Below the pieces are notes generated by a model, which was not told the DNA's origin, searched no databases, and saw only the letters and a list, made by a program, of their open reading frames with translations. A stretch of DNA of 64,000 nucleotides from Adineta vaga. Its lineage: Eukaryota; Rotifera. Below are positions 11,758 through 23,914 of the stretch, piece after piece. The position numbers were made by a program, and so were the translations under genes. The stretch spans positions 12,648,001 through 12,712,000 of the forward strand of contig CP075492.1 in assembly GCA_021613535.1 (NCBI GenBank), given 5' to 3'. The first letter of the stretch is position 1. Each line of letters begins with the position of its first letter.

Positions 11758-14041
11758 ATGGATTACCCAACAAATAATCGGTCACATCCACCACCACCGC
11801 CACCGATGCATCATCAAATGCCACCTCATCCTATGCATCATCCTCAACATCCACTTCTATCAAATCAATTACAACCAATTAATCCTGAAACACATACATC
11901 GATGTGGCTTGATGATCCCTATAATGTTTCTAATGCATCCGCATCACAACGTGATTCTGGATTTAATTCTCGACCAGCTTCATTGCGTAGTATAGATTCA
12001 GCAGTAACAAACACTACTGGTCCAATTCATCATGGACCAGCTACACCTGTTGGTTATGAACAACTTCCACCTCCACCACCATTACCACCCGATCATGAAA
12101 ATATACATCCACAATATGCTGAAATGCAATCAGCACCTGTTCCACCTTCACGACCGGATCCTAATCAAGTCATAGCTGAACTATTAACTTTATTAATGGA
12201 AGATGATCCTGTTATTGTTCGTGAAGCAATTACTGTTACACAAATGTTAGTAAAAGAAGGTGGTGAAGCTCGGTCAGAAGTTATCCGTAATCGTGACGTA
12301 AGATTTCAATTGAATTCACTTATTTGTTAGAAACATCACTTCTTTTTTTTTTGTTAGTTAATTGTTGCTCTTTTGGAAAGTTTTTCAAAAGACGTTGGTG
12401 ATGGTAAAATTATCTATGCACTCGCTAGTTTGTTTCATTCACTTTCTCAACAACAAGAAGGTCTTCGAGCGATACTTGAATGTGGTGGAATTCCACGATT
12501 GATTCAAATCCTCGAGTAAGCGATATCCTTGCATTCTATTTTATATGTCTTATTCTAATTTTAGTTCACCTGATAATATCGTGAATTTTGTTATCACAAC
12601 TTTACATAATTTTCTTATTGTTCTTCAAGAACAATCCGCTAATGAAATCGATCGTGCCAATGGTACACATAGTTTTATTAATTTACTTCAAAGTACTAGT
12701 GAGAAATTGTTAACATTAGTATCTGATTGTCTACTTAAAATGTCCAGTTATAATTTAAATTCGAAATTATTCATTCAAAATAGTGAAGAATGTGTTCAAC
12801 GTCTTCTCTATATATTTGATACATCAAAATATGATAAATTATTATTAACTATATCGAAATTATTTCCCATTATATCATCAGGAAATGAAATCATTAAAAG
12901 AGTATTTTTACAATTCAATGCATTGAGTATATTAGAAAAACAAATTAAAACAACGAAAAGTATTCGAATAAGACATAATTGTTTAATTGCATTAAGAAAT
13001 ATATCTGATCAAGCAACACGAATGGTAAGAAACATCTAACATGAGAGATCTAGTGAAGCGAATGAAATATCCATCAGATTTAGAACTATTCGATGAGTGA
13101 TTTCGAAGAAAAAAGAAACTGATTGTTTTCTTATATTTAGCGTGATGTGGATTCATTAATACAACAATTAACAGGAATTTTAGTAACCGATGATCAACAA
13201 TCCGTCTTATGTTCATTAGGAATTTTAAGTAATTTAACAGCAGACAATCGAACAAATAAAAGTTTATTAGTGAAATTAAATGGTGTACAAGGTTTAATGC
13301 AAAGATTAATGATGAATGCCGATGGAAATGATGATATAATTGAAGGAGCTGTAAGTGAATTTGCTTTTTTGTCTTTTCTACTTGTAAAACGTATTTTTGT
13401 TTTACGTTTTAGTTATGTACTCTTCGACATGTTACTGCTCGTCATGATTTTGAGAACGAAGCTCGTGAAGCAATTCGAAAATCTTATGGAATTGGAAATA
13501 TAATTAAATTATTACGCGATAAAAACTTTAAAGAACATTGGGGAATAATTAAAGCAACAGTTGGATTAATAAAAAATCTTGCTCTATCACCTTCAATTAT
13601 TCCGCAACTATGCGAACAAAATGCGATTCGAAAATTGATTGAATTATTGATCAATATTGATCGTGAACGAATGAAACTTTACGAAGAAAATAAACATCAA
13701 TATTTGCATCAATTTGATGTGATGATTGAACATATTCTTGGAGCATTGAATAATTTGGCGAAAGATTTATCATGTAAAACGATTATTAAAGATACGAATG
13801 TTATTTCAATCTTTGTTCGCGTAAGTTTGATGAAGATTTTGTTTCGATTTGATTTGATTTTTTCTTGAAATTTTAGTATTCACATCTATCGACTTGTTCA
13901 CTACAACAAATCTCGAGTAATTTATTGAAAGAATTAAATATCGATCGTGATCGAATACAATCCAATGATTTATCATCTCATCAACAAGCATTTAATAATA
14001 ATAATAATACTCTGATCGATTCTCGTCATAATCGTCAGTAG
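11758..14041 (+). CDS. Beta-catenin paralogue, copy 2 (degron-bearing, truncated)
   Basis: Reconstructed exons are 11758-12297, 12358-12515, 12565-13024, 13141-13350, 13413-13820 and 13877-14041, giving about 646 residues. The N-terminus is Pro/His-rich, then reads RDSGFNSRPASLRS. DSGFNS fits the DSGxxS beta-TrCP phosphodegron, and the Ser spacing of 4 and 4 fits sequential GSK3 sites. The armadillo repeats keep the K312- and K435-equivalent lysines (NLNSKLF, ADNRTNK), SNLT, and LRHVTARH. The Trp383-equivalent is Leu and Arg386 is Lys (KYDKLLLTISK). No alpha-catenin-binding helix is visible before the repeats. The protein stops soon after VISIFVR with an Asn-rich tail, so the last armadillo repeat(s), helix C and the PDZ-binding end are missing. 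The intron pattern resembles copy 1. A cyclophilin follows 360 bases downstream. Family firm; a signalling or regulated role is inferred only. Confidence 0.9.
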
Positions 14042-14401
14042 TAACCGAAAATCTCTCTGTTTAAATACGAATATTAATTATTTCCTAGTCATCTGTTATC
14101 TCCCACAATTTTTTTTCTCTTTGAGTTTACAATTCTCTAAATGTGGTAGTCTCTATCTCTGTTTTTCTCTTATCAATCGGCCTATTGTCAGATGTTGTTT
14201 TGTGTATGTATTTTTTTCTTTATATGTGCTTCCTTCGATACATATATATATATATATAAATGTATAAATATTGTGCAATGGACTTGGTGTCAGTTTTTCT
14301 GTTGTAATTTTTCCTCGTTAATTAATTTGGTGTTTTCACCATATTGATCATGCCATACTATGTTCTAGATTTTTACCACTTTTCAACAAACCGATTCAAA
14401 T
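14042..14401. other. Spacer between beta-catenin copy 2 and cyclophilin copy 2
   Basis: Short AT-rich spacer holding the 3' UTR of the upstream gene. It includes an (AT)n run at about 14241-14259 and an acceptor-like ttctag about 35 bases before the next ATG. Confidence 0.6.
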
Positions 14402-15261
14402 ATGTCTGGTGCCAATGTTTTCTTCGATTGTGCCGTTGATGGCAAACCACTTGGTCGTATCACATTCAAAGTAAATAGATTAAATTTGTATTTCGATCGA
14501 TACTCATTCATTCTTTCCTCTTTTTATTTTATAGCTCTATGATGATGTTGTACCAAAAACAACCGGTATGTTAAACTAGAAAAGACATGTACTTGATTGT
14601 AGAGATGATTTCTTTTCTCTGTTTTCAGCCAATTTCCGAGCTTTATGCACAGGCGAAAAAGGTTTCGGTTATGAAGGAAGCTCATTCCATCGTGTCATTC
14701 CTCAATTTATGCTTCAAGGTAATGAATGATCTTGATAATTATTTTTCAATGAATCTACTGTTCTATTTCTATAGGTGGTGATTTCACACGACAGTAAGTA
14801 AAGACTTCTATGACAGAAACATTTAATTATTACATTATTTCATTCTCTCTTCTTTTCTCTCCATCCAATAGCAATGGTACAGGTGGTAAAAGGTAAATCG
14901 ATACTTTATTTGTAAAATTACCTACTCTCTTTCATTTAGTATCTATGGTGAAAAATTCGCCGATGAAAACTTTAAACTCAAACACACCAAACCCGGTCTT
15001 TTATCTATGGCTAATGCTGGTCCAAACACCAACGGTTCCCAATTCTTCATTACAACTGTTGTAACATCATGGCTCGATGGCAAACATGTAAGATCGTGCG
15101 GAAAGAAATTTTGTTGATTATGCTCTTTTTTCTGTTTCCTAAAGGTTGTCTTCGGTGAAGTTGTTGATGGTATGGATTTTGTCAAGGAAATTGAAGGCTT
15201 AGGCTCACAATCTGGAACACCAAAAAAGAAAATTACAATTACCAAATCTGGTACCCTCTAA
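14402..15261 (+). CDS. Cyclophilin A-type peptidyl-prolyl isomerase, copy 2
   Basis: Single-domain cyclophilin of about 165 residues starting [20 protein letters not shown]. It is spread over small exons with 50-80-nt introns, and its gene structure parallels the cyclophilin at 9961. The canonical active site is complete: [17 protein letters not shown], then [17 protein letters not shown] and the Trp in [14 protein letters not shown]. The end is ITKSGTL. It is closer to the cyclophilin A consensus than copy 1 because it keeps GGDFT. It is the fourth gene of the duplicated beta-catenin/cyclophilin block. Prolyl isomerase activity is expected; the specific client is unknown. Confidence 0.94.
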
Positions 15262-16627
15262 ATTCAATCGAACAAAATCCAACAAATCACATAAACTTTC
15301 ACATTCCTATCTATATTTCAGCTGAGTGTTGTGTATGTTTCTTTGCATCTTCTTCTATTCATTTTATTCTATCCTATCATTAAGTGATATTATTTCTCAA
15401 CTAAGTTATTCAGTTTTTTAGCTAAACATATGCCAAGCAATTTGCTCTTTTTGATTTTTCATTCATACTATACCTGTGCAGTAGTTTTCATTGAAATAAA
15501 CCAAACATTCATGTGATGAGTCTAAAAATTCTTCGTGAATTTCAAATTGAATCATAACAAAATGAAATGAATGAATTCGTTGATCAAGATTGAAAGACGT
15601 AAGTATTTCGTTTAGATAAACTGTGTTGATCAACATGCTGAATGTGATTCATATTTTCCTAATTTTTTTTAAGTAAAAGATTTTTTATACGTTGTCTTTA
15701 TCACATATTTTAGTTCTCCCATTCACGAAGAATAAGCTTATGTATTTTATGTTGTATGTACTATATTACCATCATAATATATTACTACAATTATGCAACG
15801 TCATTCCTGTTTAAAAAGGTTCAGATACAATAGATCGAAGAAAGGTGTTATTTGGAAATCGAATAGATTCCTTTAGTACTCTGGAAATGTATGGTCTATG
15901 GGAAAATTGTACAATATTAAATAGATCTATAGTTTGTCAGTCATTGACAGTTGATATTCATATATGATTTTTCAAGTATAAATTCAGAATTGAACAGTAA
16001 TGACTATAACTAAGATGCTTCTATCTCTCTCATGTGCTATGGATGGTTTTGGTCTTTGTATTGGAATTATTTGGATTAATACACTTCTAACACCTCATAT
16101 AGGTCAGTTGGTAGCTATCATTTTGAATATAATTGGTGATGGTATGACAAAAATGCGGTCTTGAAATGTTAACTTCCTTACGATCAGTATCGTTTTTTCT
16201 GTGTTGTTAACGAAAGTTTTGATTTTCAGAAGAGTCAATGAGAAAAATGATAGTTTCTAATATTATGAAAAATAGATAGATATTTAAGGGAAAAGAATTA
16301 CCTTTCTAACCATAAGTAATAATTGTCCTTCTACAATAAATCCAACAAACAATAATATAAAACATGTCTATCAAGATCAAATCTGTTTAGTAGTGAAGGA
16401 GAGACACTGTTCTTTCGTTTATGAAATGCGAGACTAAATTGTCTTCTTCCTGATGTAAACTGATATGAATAATAGTATAAACGGTAATAGTATTTGTCTA
16501 TTAATTTTTTACGTTCTATATCAAGACGAATTCCAAGGATAATCGAAATGAAATAAATACTCTTTGCCAAACAACTCAGCTAGTGTCATTGGATTAACAA
16601 GTGTCTGTCATTTATTAAATGAAACAA
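15262..16627. other. Spacer with one small hydrophobic open frame
   Basis: Mostly AT-rich non-coding DNA. A 54-codon frame at 16000-16164 (+) is hydrophobic and starts MTITKMLLSLSC. That start loosely resembles the first helix of the claudin-like gene at 16628, so it may be a decayed or alternative first exon. It has no splice-consistent continuation that I could find. Confidence 0.45.
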
Positions 16628-17317
16628 ATGACTATCGTTGGACGTACAGTAACAATTATTAGTGGTCTTCTTATGATTTTGGCATGTATTCTGTACATTG
16701 TGAGCAATGGTTTACCATTGTGGTATGTAATCTATCACTTTATATATGAGATCGATATTGTCAGGCAAAAATTGACACTTTCTTCGTGACAATATCGATG
16801 AAAAAAAGCGAATATTTCTTCTAGTGCACTTGTTTACAATACGATATATCGCTATAGATATACTTAGGTATCTTATTTTGATTGTAGGGGAAGACAGGAT
16901 CTGAATGAGTCCAAGGGAGCTTTTGGTTTATGGCGTTTATGTGCAGCAAACACAGAGTCCATATATTGTTCAAATCTTCCATTGACATGTTCCCATGAGA
17001 CATCGACCACTCGTGCTTCGTGTTTTAAAATGATTTTTGCTCGAGTATTTATAACACTTGCTTGTCTCATATCAGCTATATCTGCTGCATGTTTATTTGC
17101 ATGCATTGTCATAAAAACAGGATTATATCGAATTATAATTATAACTGCTAAAATTCTTCCTTTGATATCGTTGATTGTTGGTATCATTGGAGTGGCCCTT
17201 GGTATTGCGTTCGCTACCCAATCGCCTCTCAATATTATCGGTGAGGCAGCAATCTTGGGAATTACAGCTGTGGCTGTCAATATAATCGGTGCGATTGTGG
17301 CTTTAATGATTCGATAA
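16628..17317 (+). CDS. Claudin/PMP22-like four-transmembrane protein
   Basis: Likely a tetraspan membrane protein of the claudin/PMP22/EMP superfamily, of the kind that organises cell-cell contacts or membranes. Two exons (16628-16722 and 16888-17317) join in frame to give 174 residues. Helix 1 is VTIISGLLMILACILYIV. An extracellular loop follows with GLWRLC and a second Cys 12-18 residues later, matching the W-GLW-C-C signature. Three more hydrophobic helices come after it (VFITLACLISAISAACLFA; IIITAKILPLISLIVGIIGVALG; GEAAILGITAVAVNIIGAIVALM). The C-terminal tail is almost absent (IR), so no PDZ ligand exists. Its intron carries a perfect 13-bp hairpin. Superfamily likely; exact family unknown. 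Confidence 0.7.
16751..16799. repeat. Perfect 13-bp inverted repeat in the claudin-like intron
   Basis: ATCGATATTGTCA (16751-16763) is the exact reverse complement of TGACAATATCGAT (16787-16799), with a 23-nt loop. It lies inside the ~165-nt intron, which is long for this locus. Confidence 0.8.
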
Positions 17318-17560
17318 AAACATATCGTTTTTTTATTATTTTTTTGTCTTCTGTAATTAGTAAATATAGAATAGAATAAAATATATCTTCATTTCTTTAA
17401 AATACCAATCTTTCAAGGAAGAATACATGTAATACGATGCAAGAAAGGGTGAGACTCTCTGAGATGATAGGATATAGCAGATTCGATACATTGCTGACGG
17501 TAAAAAGAAATTTTCTCTCTTTTTTATTATGTTTAAATGAATTAACGTGAAAAAGCTGAT

Positions 17561-18632
17561 TCAAACACATTTATAATATCGACGAATTTCTTCTATATCA
17601 TTTGCACTCAATGCATTTCGTTGTCCAATCCATACATTTGAATCTTTCGTAATAATAGTTGGTAATCCATTGATTGAGAATGCTGTTTTAGAATAATGCA
17701 TTACAGAATTGTAATCATATGGAAGATCTAATGTATCTGTTGCACTTGCGGAATATTTATTAAAATTATGTTCTCGTCCTAAACAAAACAAAACAAAACA
17801 AAAACGAATTAAAACAACAAATATAATTGATAAAAATTAATATTTACCTGGTTGAACATTATTGAAATCAATAGTTACATAATCATCTCGATCTGTACGA
17901 GATTGTTCATGCCAAAAACCAAGTGCTATAGTGATTATAGATATTGAATGAAACATAAGAGTATAGAAGCTTATTTCTTACCATGAATAAACTCATGCAT
18001 GATAGTTGCTTCACGGATCAACACAATAGGATTTCATTTGTAGTGTAACTGCTTGACCGCCTTCAAAAACACGTCCAACCTTGAAAAAGAATGTGTGTTT
18101 TTTTTCTCATTGAATTTTATAATTTCAATTTACATATGAACTACAACCACTACCATTTTTAATTGAAATGAAATATTTATCATCATTCGTTTTTGGTCGA
18201 AATCGTATACAAAATGAAGCTGCATTTGGATCTAATGAAACGACTCGTTCTAAACGACGCATTCCTGCCATGATTTTTGCTCGATCATTGGCATCTAACC
18301 AAAAATTTTCCAAAACATCAATCAATCACAATTTTCTATGTTACCGTAGTCAGAAGAGATTTCATATGGAACAATTCCATTCGGCCAACGAGCAAATGAA
18401 TCTTTTGCACCGATACCTCGATAGAATGTATCAGATACTAGTAAAATATCGCCTTCATAGTCTCCACCTAGAAAAAAAGTCATGATGATTGAAGTTATTA
18501 GTTGCTATCTATCAATCTACCTATTTCTTCTGGGTTGTCAATATCTGTATTCACTAAAGATCTCTGTTGTGGATAACTGATTGCATAAGTAATCAATACT
18601 AAGAATAGTAAAATGTCTTTTACTTGCATCAT
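17561..18632 (-). CDS. Astacin-family (M12A) zinc metalloprotease with apparent frameshift
   Basis: Secreted astacin protease. The start at 18632 gives a signal peptide ([19 protein letters not shown]). A short propeptide follows with YEGD, matching the FxGD aspartate-switch that blocks the zinc. The mature domain then begins [13 protein letters not shown]. Splicing across the intron near 17982 builds HEFIHALGFWHE, the full HExxHxxGFxHE zinc motif. The Met-turn is SVMHY, and the domain ends EIRRYYKCV with no EGF or CUB extension. Introns are 50-70 nt. One break: the exon reading [19 protein letters not shown] reaches an in-frame TGA at about 18013-18015, while the zinc-motif frame (REATIM then HEFIH) is shifted by one base. 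No plausible intron repairs it. It is therefore either a young pseudogene or a one-base assembly error. All active-site residues are otherwise intact. Confidence 0.85.
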
Positions 18633-19777
18633 ACTTTTCTTTTATTGCGTCGAATCTGTTTCATCCTTCATTTTTTATTTTTATTGATGAAAAATTAACA
18701 TCTGCTGTTTTACCCAGCAACGATTTAAGACGGATAAATATAATTTAATCATAATAATATAGTAATATTAATAAATCAGACCAATTTAGACTTATTCTAT
18801 TTTCATTGAATCATCGATTAGAATATCACATAATACACTTTCAGTATAATCTATAATATTGATCTCTCTCGTAACATTACCAAATGGTATACTATCAAAA
18901 GACTCATCATAGATGATTGTAGAAATCGATAAAACATTCTCTAGATATCTTTATTCTATTACTCATACGTCCTTCATATGAGTTTAATTAAAAATTGATA
19001 CCTTACACATGAAAGTATTGAACTTTGCCTGACAGATGATTTCTAAGTCTTCAAACATTGAATTGTCATTTTGACATATAACCTTATAAAAACTAAAGAT
19101 ATGATTAGATCTCATCTTTTTTGAATGACAAAGTTCAATGTGTCTATGTTCTCTCATGATCAATTCATATTGACGACGTTTCAAGGCCATATTCCCTACG
19201 ATACAAATCACATAGAGTAAGTACATTGAAAAAAAGATGTTCTGTATTAATTCATATCAAATAACAGAATATGATTAGCACTGTTCATCAATCGAACTAT
19301 CAACCTAGTGTCTTTCTCAGATGATGATTTGAAGTCAAATTCATGATCAAAGTATACGAGATATATTTCCTTGTCATTACGGTTGATTACTATTCATGGT
19401 TGAATAGTCGGAAAAAAAGAAGACAAGAAGAAGAAGAAGAAGAAGAAAATTCGAGTTTGACAGAACTGAACATCATCAATCAAATTCCCAATCCAGTTCG
19501 TGACAAAGCTCATTCTTTTTCTCTTTTTCAAAGGCATGCGACATGTCTCTATTGACTTGTAAAGAACTGATAAATTATCATTAGTCATTGGTAAAAGAAT
19601 AAGAAAAAGAATCTGATTCGACACTCGTCAAATGAAGGTAATTAACTGCTCATCTGGAACAAATTAATAATCTTCTATAGAAATTCCTTCTCTCGATTAC
19701 AATCAGATGAATTCTTCTTCTTCTTTTTTTTAGAATCTATTCGATTAAGCTAATTTGATTATGTTAAATAACAATCA
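18633..19777. other. Spacer with no supported gene
   Basis: AT-rich DNA between the divergent astacin and fukutin-like genes, holding their upstream regions. An 80-codon minus-strand frame (18984-19226) has a hydrophobic start but no recognisable family, and I do not call it. A GAA run lies at about 19425-19448. Confidence 0.5.
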
Positions 19778-21351
19778 ATGAATTTGATTCATCTTTTCAT
19801 TCAAAATAAATTATATATTTTCATTAGTTTATTTATCTATATTCTCTTTTGGTTAATATTAACAGTTTATAAACAATCAACAATTACAATCGATTATCAA
19901 CATGAAATTTCATCATCAAATTTTGATTTTATTCTCGAATATTTAACTAAATGTCATATTAATCTTCTCTTAATTGATCCAATAGTACTTGAATATCTTT
20001 TTATTCAACAATTACCTTTCAGGCAATTACAAAAACGCTTGATTACATTTGGTATTTTCAATGATTCGCTTCAATTGATTGAACCCATTCTCTCTATGAG
20101 AAATTTTTCTGTCAAAATTTCAAAAACTGATACAAATACACGGATAGATCATATTTTTATTGAACATAATCAACAGATTATTCATCTAGCTGTTTTACAT
20201 CAACAAAATTCGTATTTTCTTATTCATCAAAATCATCTATCATTACCGACTGATCTTAAACTTTCGTATGGTGATATACTTCGTATAATCGAACCGTAAG
20301 GAACTCGAATATTCATTATTTTCATTCAATTTCGTTTCTAGTAGTGACAATCAATTTATAAGAAGAGAATTTCTATTTACTTTTCCTCAAAATATATCTC
20401 ATTTTTTATGGCTATATAACACATCGGAATTTCTTCAATGTAATCAAACATTAGCGAATGAAATGAAAATGAAATATCATCTCTATCAAAATATAAGTCA
20501 ATTAAATTTAACGATTTTACCAATGAAAACAATTTCGAATGCTTTGACTAAATTTGAAAAACATTATTGGCTTGCTGGTGGGACTTTACTGGGTAAAGAA
20601 AAATTTTGACTATGATTCTGTATTCCTTTTTTTTTCAAAAAATTTGCACAGGTTGGTATCGTCATTGTGGTTTGATACCATACACACAAGATGTGGATTT
20701 CGGTCTTTTCGCTGAAGAATATGATGAAAGTATTCGTAGGTATTTTCTTGGTAATCCTATTGTTTACTTGTGGGGAACATTAGGACTTGTAAGTAGATAA
20801 TATAAAATAAACAATGGAATAGTTTTTTTTCTCTTCTTCTCTAGGTCAATGATTCCTTGGAATATCGTTTATTTACGGGTGAATATACATTTGATCTATT
20901 TTGGGCATATCGTGAAACTAATCATCGATGGTGTGGTTATCAAGTAAAACGAGTCAAATATCGGTAATCATTAAAAAAAAAGGCAAATCTATCGAAAATT
21001 TTCTTTGTTTTAAATAGTCGTATACTTCCATTACTTCCAAAACTTTGTTCATGTGATTTATTTGGTTTTCGCTTTTCTATTCCATGTTCACCAATTGATT
21101 ATCTTAATAATGAATATGGTTATAATCAATGGCAGACACCCTTAGAAAAGAATTATACCTGGATAAATGTAAAATATAATTCCATATGGGACGATCTATC
21201 ATGGATGTATGCTATACGTTTATATACTCGTGATGGAAGAGTTCGGAGAGATAAATATGCGATCGATTGGATTGCAGATCAATTTAACTATTCAATGAAA
21301 ACAAAAGCAACATTTCGAAGTATTCTATGGAAACAAAATGATAGTACATAG
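19778..21351 (+). CDS. FKTN: Fukutin-like ribitol-phosphate transferase (LicD fold)
   Basis: Fukutin transfers ribitol-5-phosphate from CDP-ribitol to the O-mannosyl glycan of alpha-dystroglycan in the Golgi. Exons 19778-20295, 20342-20592, 20652-20788, 20845-20963 and 21018-21351 join in frame to about 452 residues, against 461 in human fukutin. A short N-terminus precedes a signal-anchor helix (IFISLFIYILFWLILTVY), as expected for a type II Golgi protein. The catalytic region has WLAGGTLLGWYRHCGLIPY then TQDVDFG, the LicD-type GT(x)LGWYR and DxD metal-binding motifs in the order seen in fukutin. Later come ETNHRWCGYQ and IPCSPIDYLNNEYGYNQW, matching the fukutin C-terminal block that ends in a WD-rich stretch. 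FKRP-type enzymes are the alternative, but length and motif wording favour fukutin. Confidence 0.85.
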
Positions 21352-22072
21352 TCAATGAAGATTAAATAGTTGCATTTTGTCATGTGAAAAAGTTTATTTT
21401 GTATTTAAAGAAAAATTCTTTTTTGTCTTCAATTGATGAATCATCAATAACTAAAATGATATTTTCATGTTAATTAAGAAGTAGATGTAAGTACAAATCA
21501 TAGATTATTTGTCAGTTTATGTTGAATATGAATCCTTGCATTTCATTGAAAAAATAACAGTGGAGATTCTGATTAATTGTAAACTACAATTATTCAAGTT
21601 GGAATAAAGTATACATGTATTGACACGGATAGAATGTCAAGTAATAGAAAGAAAACAAAAAATAGAGAATATTGTGAAGACGTTTCATGTAGTAATTAAA
21701 TTTCTATTCTCTAAAGCATGATAAGTATCTGTATTGTTGAAAATACGTTCACATACTCTTAGAAAATCAAGGATATGAAATGTGAGATCTTGATTATACT
21801 TCATTTCGTAATTGACTAATACTAAAAGAGTTCTTTTATCAATTGTATGATGAAGTTTACTCTAAATGATGAAGCTATTCTATTAAACGTCTGTTCAATA
21901 CTCATTTCATTAACATATTTGATGTTCTAAAACAAACTTTTCCATATATATATATATAGATAATTTTCAATCTGATCTGCATTAAATATATTGAAGAGAA
22001 AGAAGAGAAACATACACAAAACTAATGTTTAGTATTTCCTTTTTTTATACACACACATAGACATATCGAAAT
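21352..22072. other. Spacer between convergent genes
   Basis: 3' flank of the fukutin-like gene (+) and the SK channel gene (-). AT-rich, with nothing coding seen. An (AT)n run lies at about 21944-21958. Confidence 0.6.
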
Positions 22073-23914
22073 TTATCTTTGTTGAATTCGATCTAATAAG
22101 ATATTCATTTTATCTTGTAAGATAACCATTCCTTGATTGATTTCAATGAGTTTATCTTCCATTTTATCGACTTTTCGTTCCATTAAATTGACTTTTTCGG
22201 ATGTACTTTCGACTGTTGTACCAGTACTACTTTGTATACCATATAGTTCTAATAATGTAACACAATTATCATTTAATTTCCTTTGTTGTTGTTTGATTTT
22301 ACGCATGTAGTGTATCGATGTTAATAATTGTCGTTGGGCTTGAATATATTGAATAATCATATGTTTACCTTTTTGTTTTAAAAACCAAACTTTCCAACCA
22401 TATTTCACAACATTAGCTGCTTGATGTTTATGAGCTTTAGCTAAGTCAATACTTGCAACGAAATTATGAACATATTTTTCTGATCGTGATAATTCAAGTT
22501 TTTGTGATATAACTGCTACAAGTAATGCAGTTGAAAATACACCAATAATGCCAGTAATTGCAGCAATAGCTACATGGAAAAACAATCAAACAAGAAAGAA
22601 AATAATGATTAATTTCAATTTCAATATCTTACTTCGTCCACAATATGTTGATGGAACGATATCACCATAACCTAAAGCATTTTTGTTTCTGAATAACAAA
22701 CAAATGAAACGATGAAACTTACCAATTGTAGTAAATGAAATGATGAATAACCATGTTGCATCAAGTAATGACATGTGTCCAGTTTTTTCATTATAATCAC
22801 ATGCACGCATGGCCCAACTTGCAATGAAAAATGAACTTATGCAAAATGTTGTTAAACTTATAGCTGGATGTTGTTGAATATAAGCTTTAATAACGAATGG
22901 AAATGTAAATGAAACACGATTGAGATAACCAAGTGATTGAGAAGAAGCATCACGAATTAAATGAGACCGAAGCATTAGTAATCGACAAACAAGATATAAT
23001 CGAAAAAACACTAGGTTAAATTTTTGTTTTCAAAAGTTAAAGAAATTGAGACGAGAATTATCAAAGAAAACTTACTTGGTAAACTAAGCATTACATCAAT
23101 GGGTACATAGGCTTTTGATAGATCAGTTGCATTTGTTGATTTTAATAAATCAATCGATGGCGTTGTCGTTGAATTTGATAAAATAATAGTTGTTAATGTA
23201 TTTTGACTAGAACGATATGGATTCATAAAACTGAGACTATCTTCTGCTTTTTTAACGTATTGTGAACCCCATTCAACAAGAAAATGACCAGGAATTGGAT
23301 GTATCACACAAATCAATGCTTCTAATATAATTAAAAAGATTTTCTTTCGTGTCAATGCAATACGCCAATCATCAATGGAATTATCGACACAATAAAGACT
23401 CAAATCAATACGATGATAATAAAAGACTAATCCAACAAGTATAATGGATGTAAATGATATTGTTGCTTTTATAAATAAACTAAATGATGTATCTTTATGA
23501 TCAATACGATTAAATGATAATTCACTTTCAAAAATCATTAATACAATACCAAACATACCAAGAAAACACATTAAATCACCAATAAATCGCCTAAATAAAA
23601 TGAATTCTTGATAATTAAAAGCAAAAAAAAGAGATGAATCATATTCACCGTTTTATATGTAAATTTTTTCGTTTTCCTAAACGATAACCAACATGAGACA
23701 TGAGAGTTTTCTTAGCTACTCGTCGTTGTCGAGTTGGCATACGTCGTAATTCATATTCATTTATTGGGAGATTATTTTGCGGTTTTGATCGCGCTGGTAT
23801 CATTGTTATACTAGTTGACGAAACTGGTGTTGTTTGATCACGCATTTCCATGTATCTAACAACTGGTGATGTTCCAGATTTTAATGGTAAACGTGGATTG
23901 TCGGGTGATGCCAT
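22073..23914 (-). CDS. Small-conductance Ca2+-activated K+ channel (SK/KCNN type)
   Basis: Voltage-independent K+ channel gated by calmodulin. The start at 23914 (MASPDN; an in-frame Met lies two codons upstream) opens a cytosolic N-terminus rich in Arg. Hydrophobic segments S1-S5 follow across 23570-22770. The pore is split by an intron; joining FTTIG to GYGDIVPSTYCGR rebuilds the K+ selectivity filter TIGYGD. After S6 (IAAITGIIGVFSTALLVAVI) comes the calmodulin-binding domain: KLELSRSEKYVHNFVAS, then AANVVKYGWKVWFLK. That is the SK-type arrangement with W-R/K positions seen in KCNN channels. A coiled coil of heptads (VNLMERKVDKMEDKLIEI) closes the protein. The gene is divergent from the anoctamin at 25469. 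Confidence 0.92.

Noticed and set aside
16000-16164. 54-codon hydrophobic frame before the claudin-like gene
   Set aside because: Its start resembles that gene's first helix but there is no donor that joins it in frame; kept only as a possible relic.
18984-19226. 80-codon minus-strand frame with hydrophobic start
   Set aside because: No family resemblance, no signal peptide cleavage pattern, no neighbouring exon.
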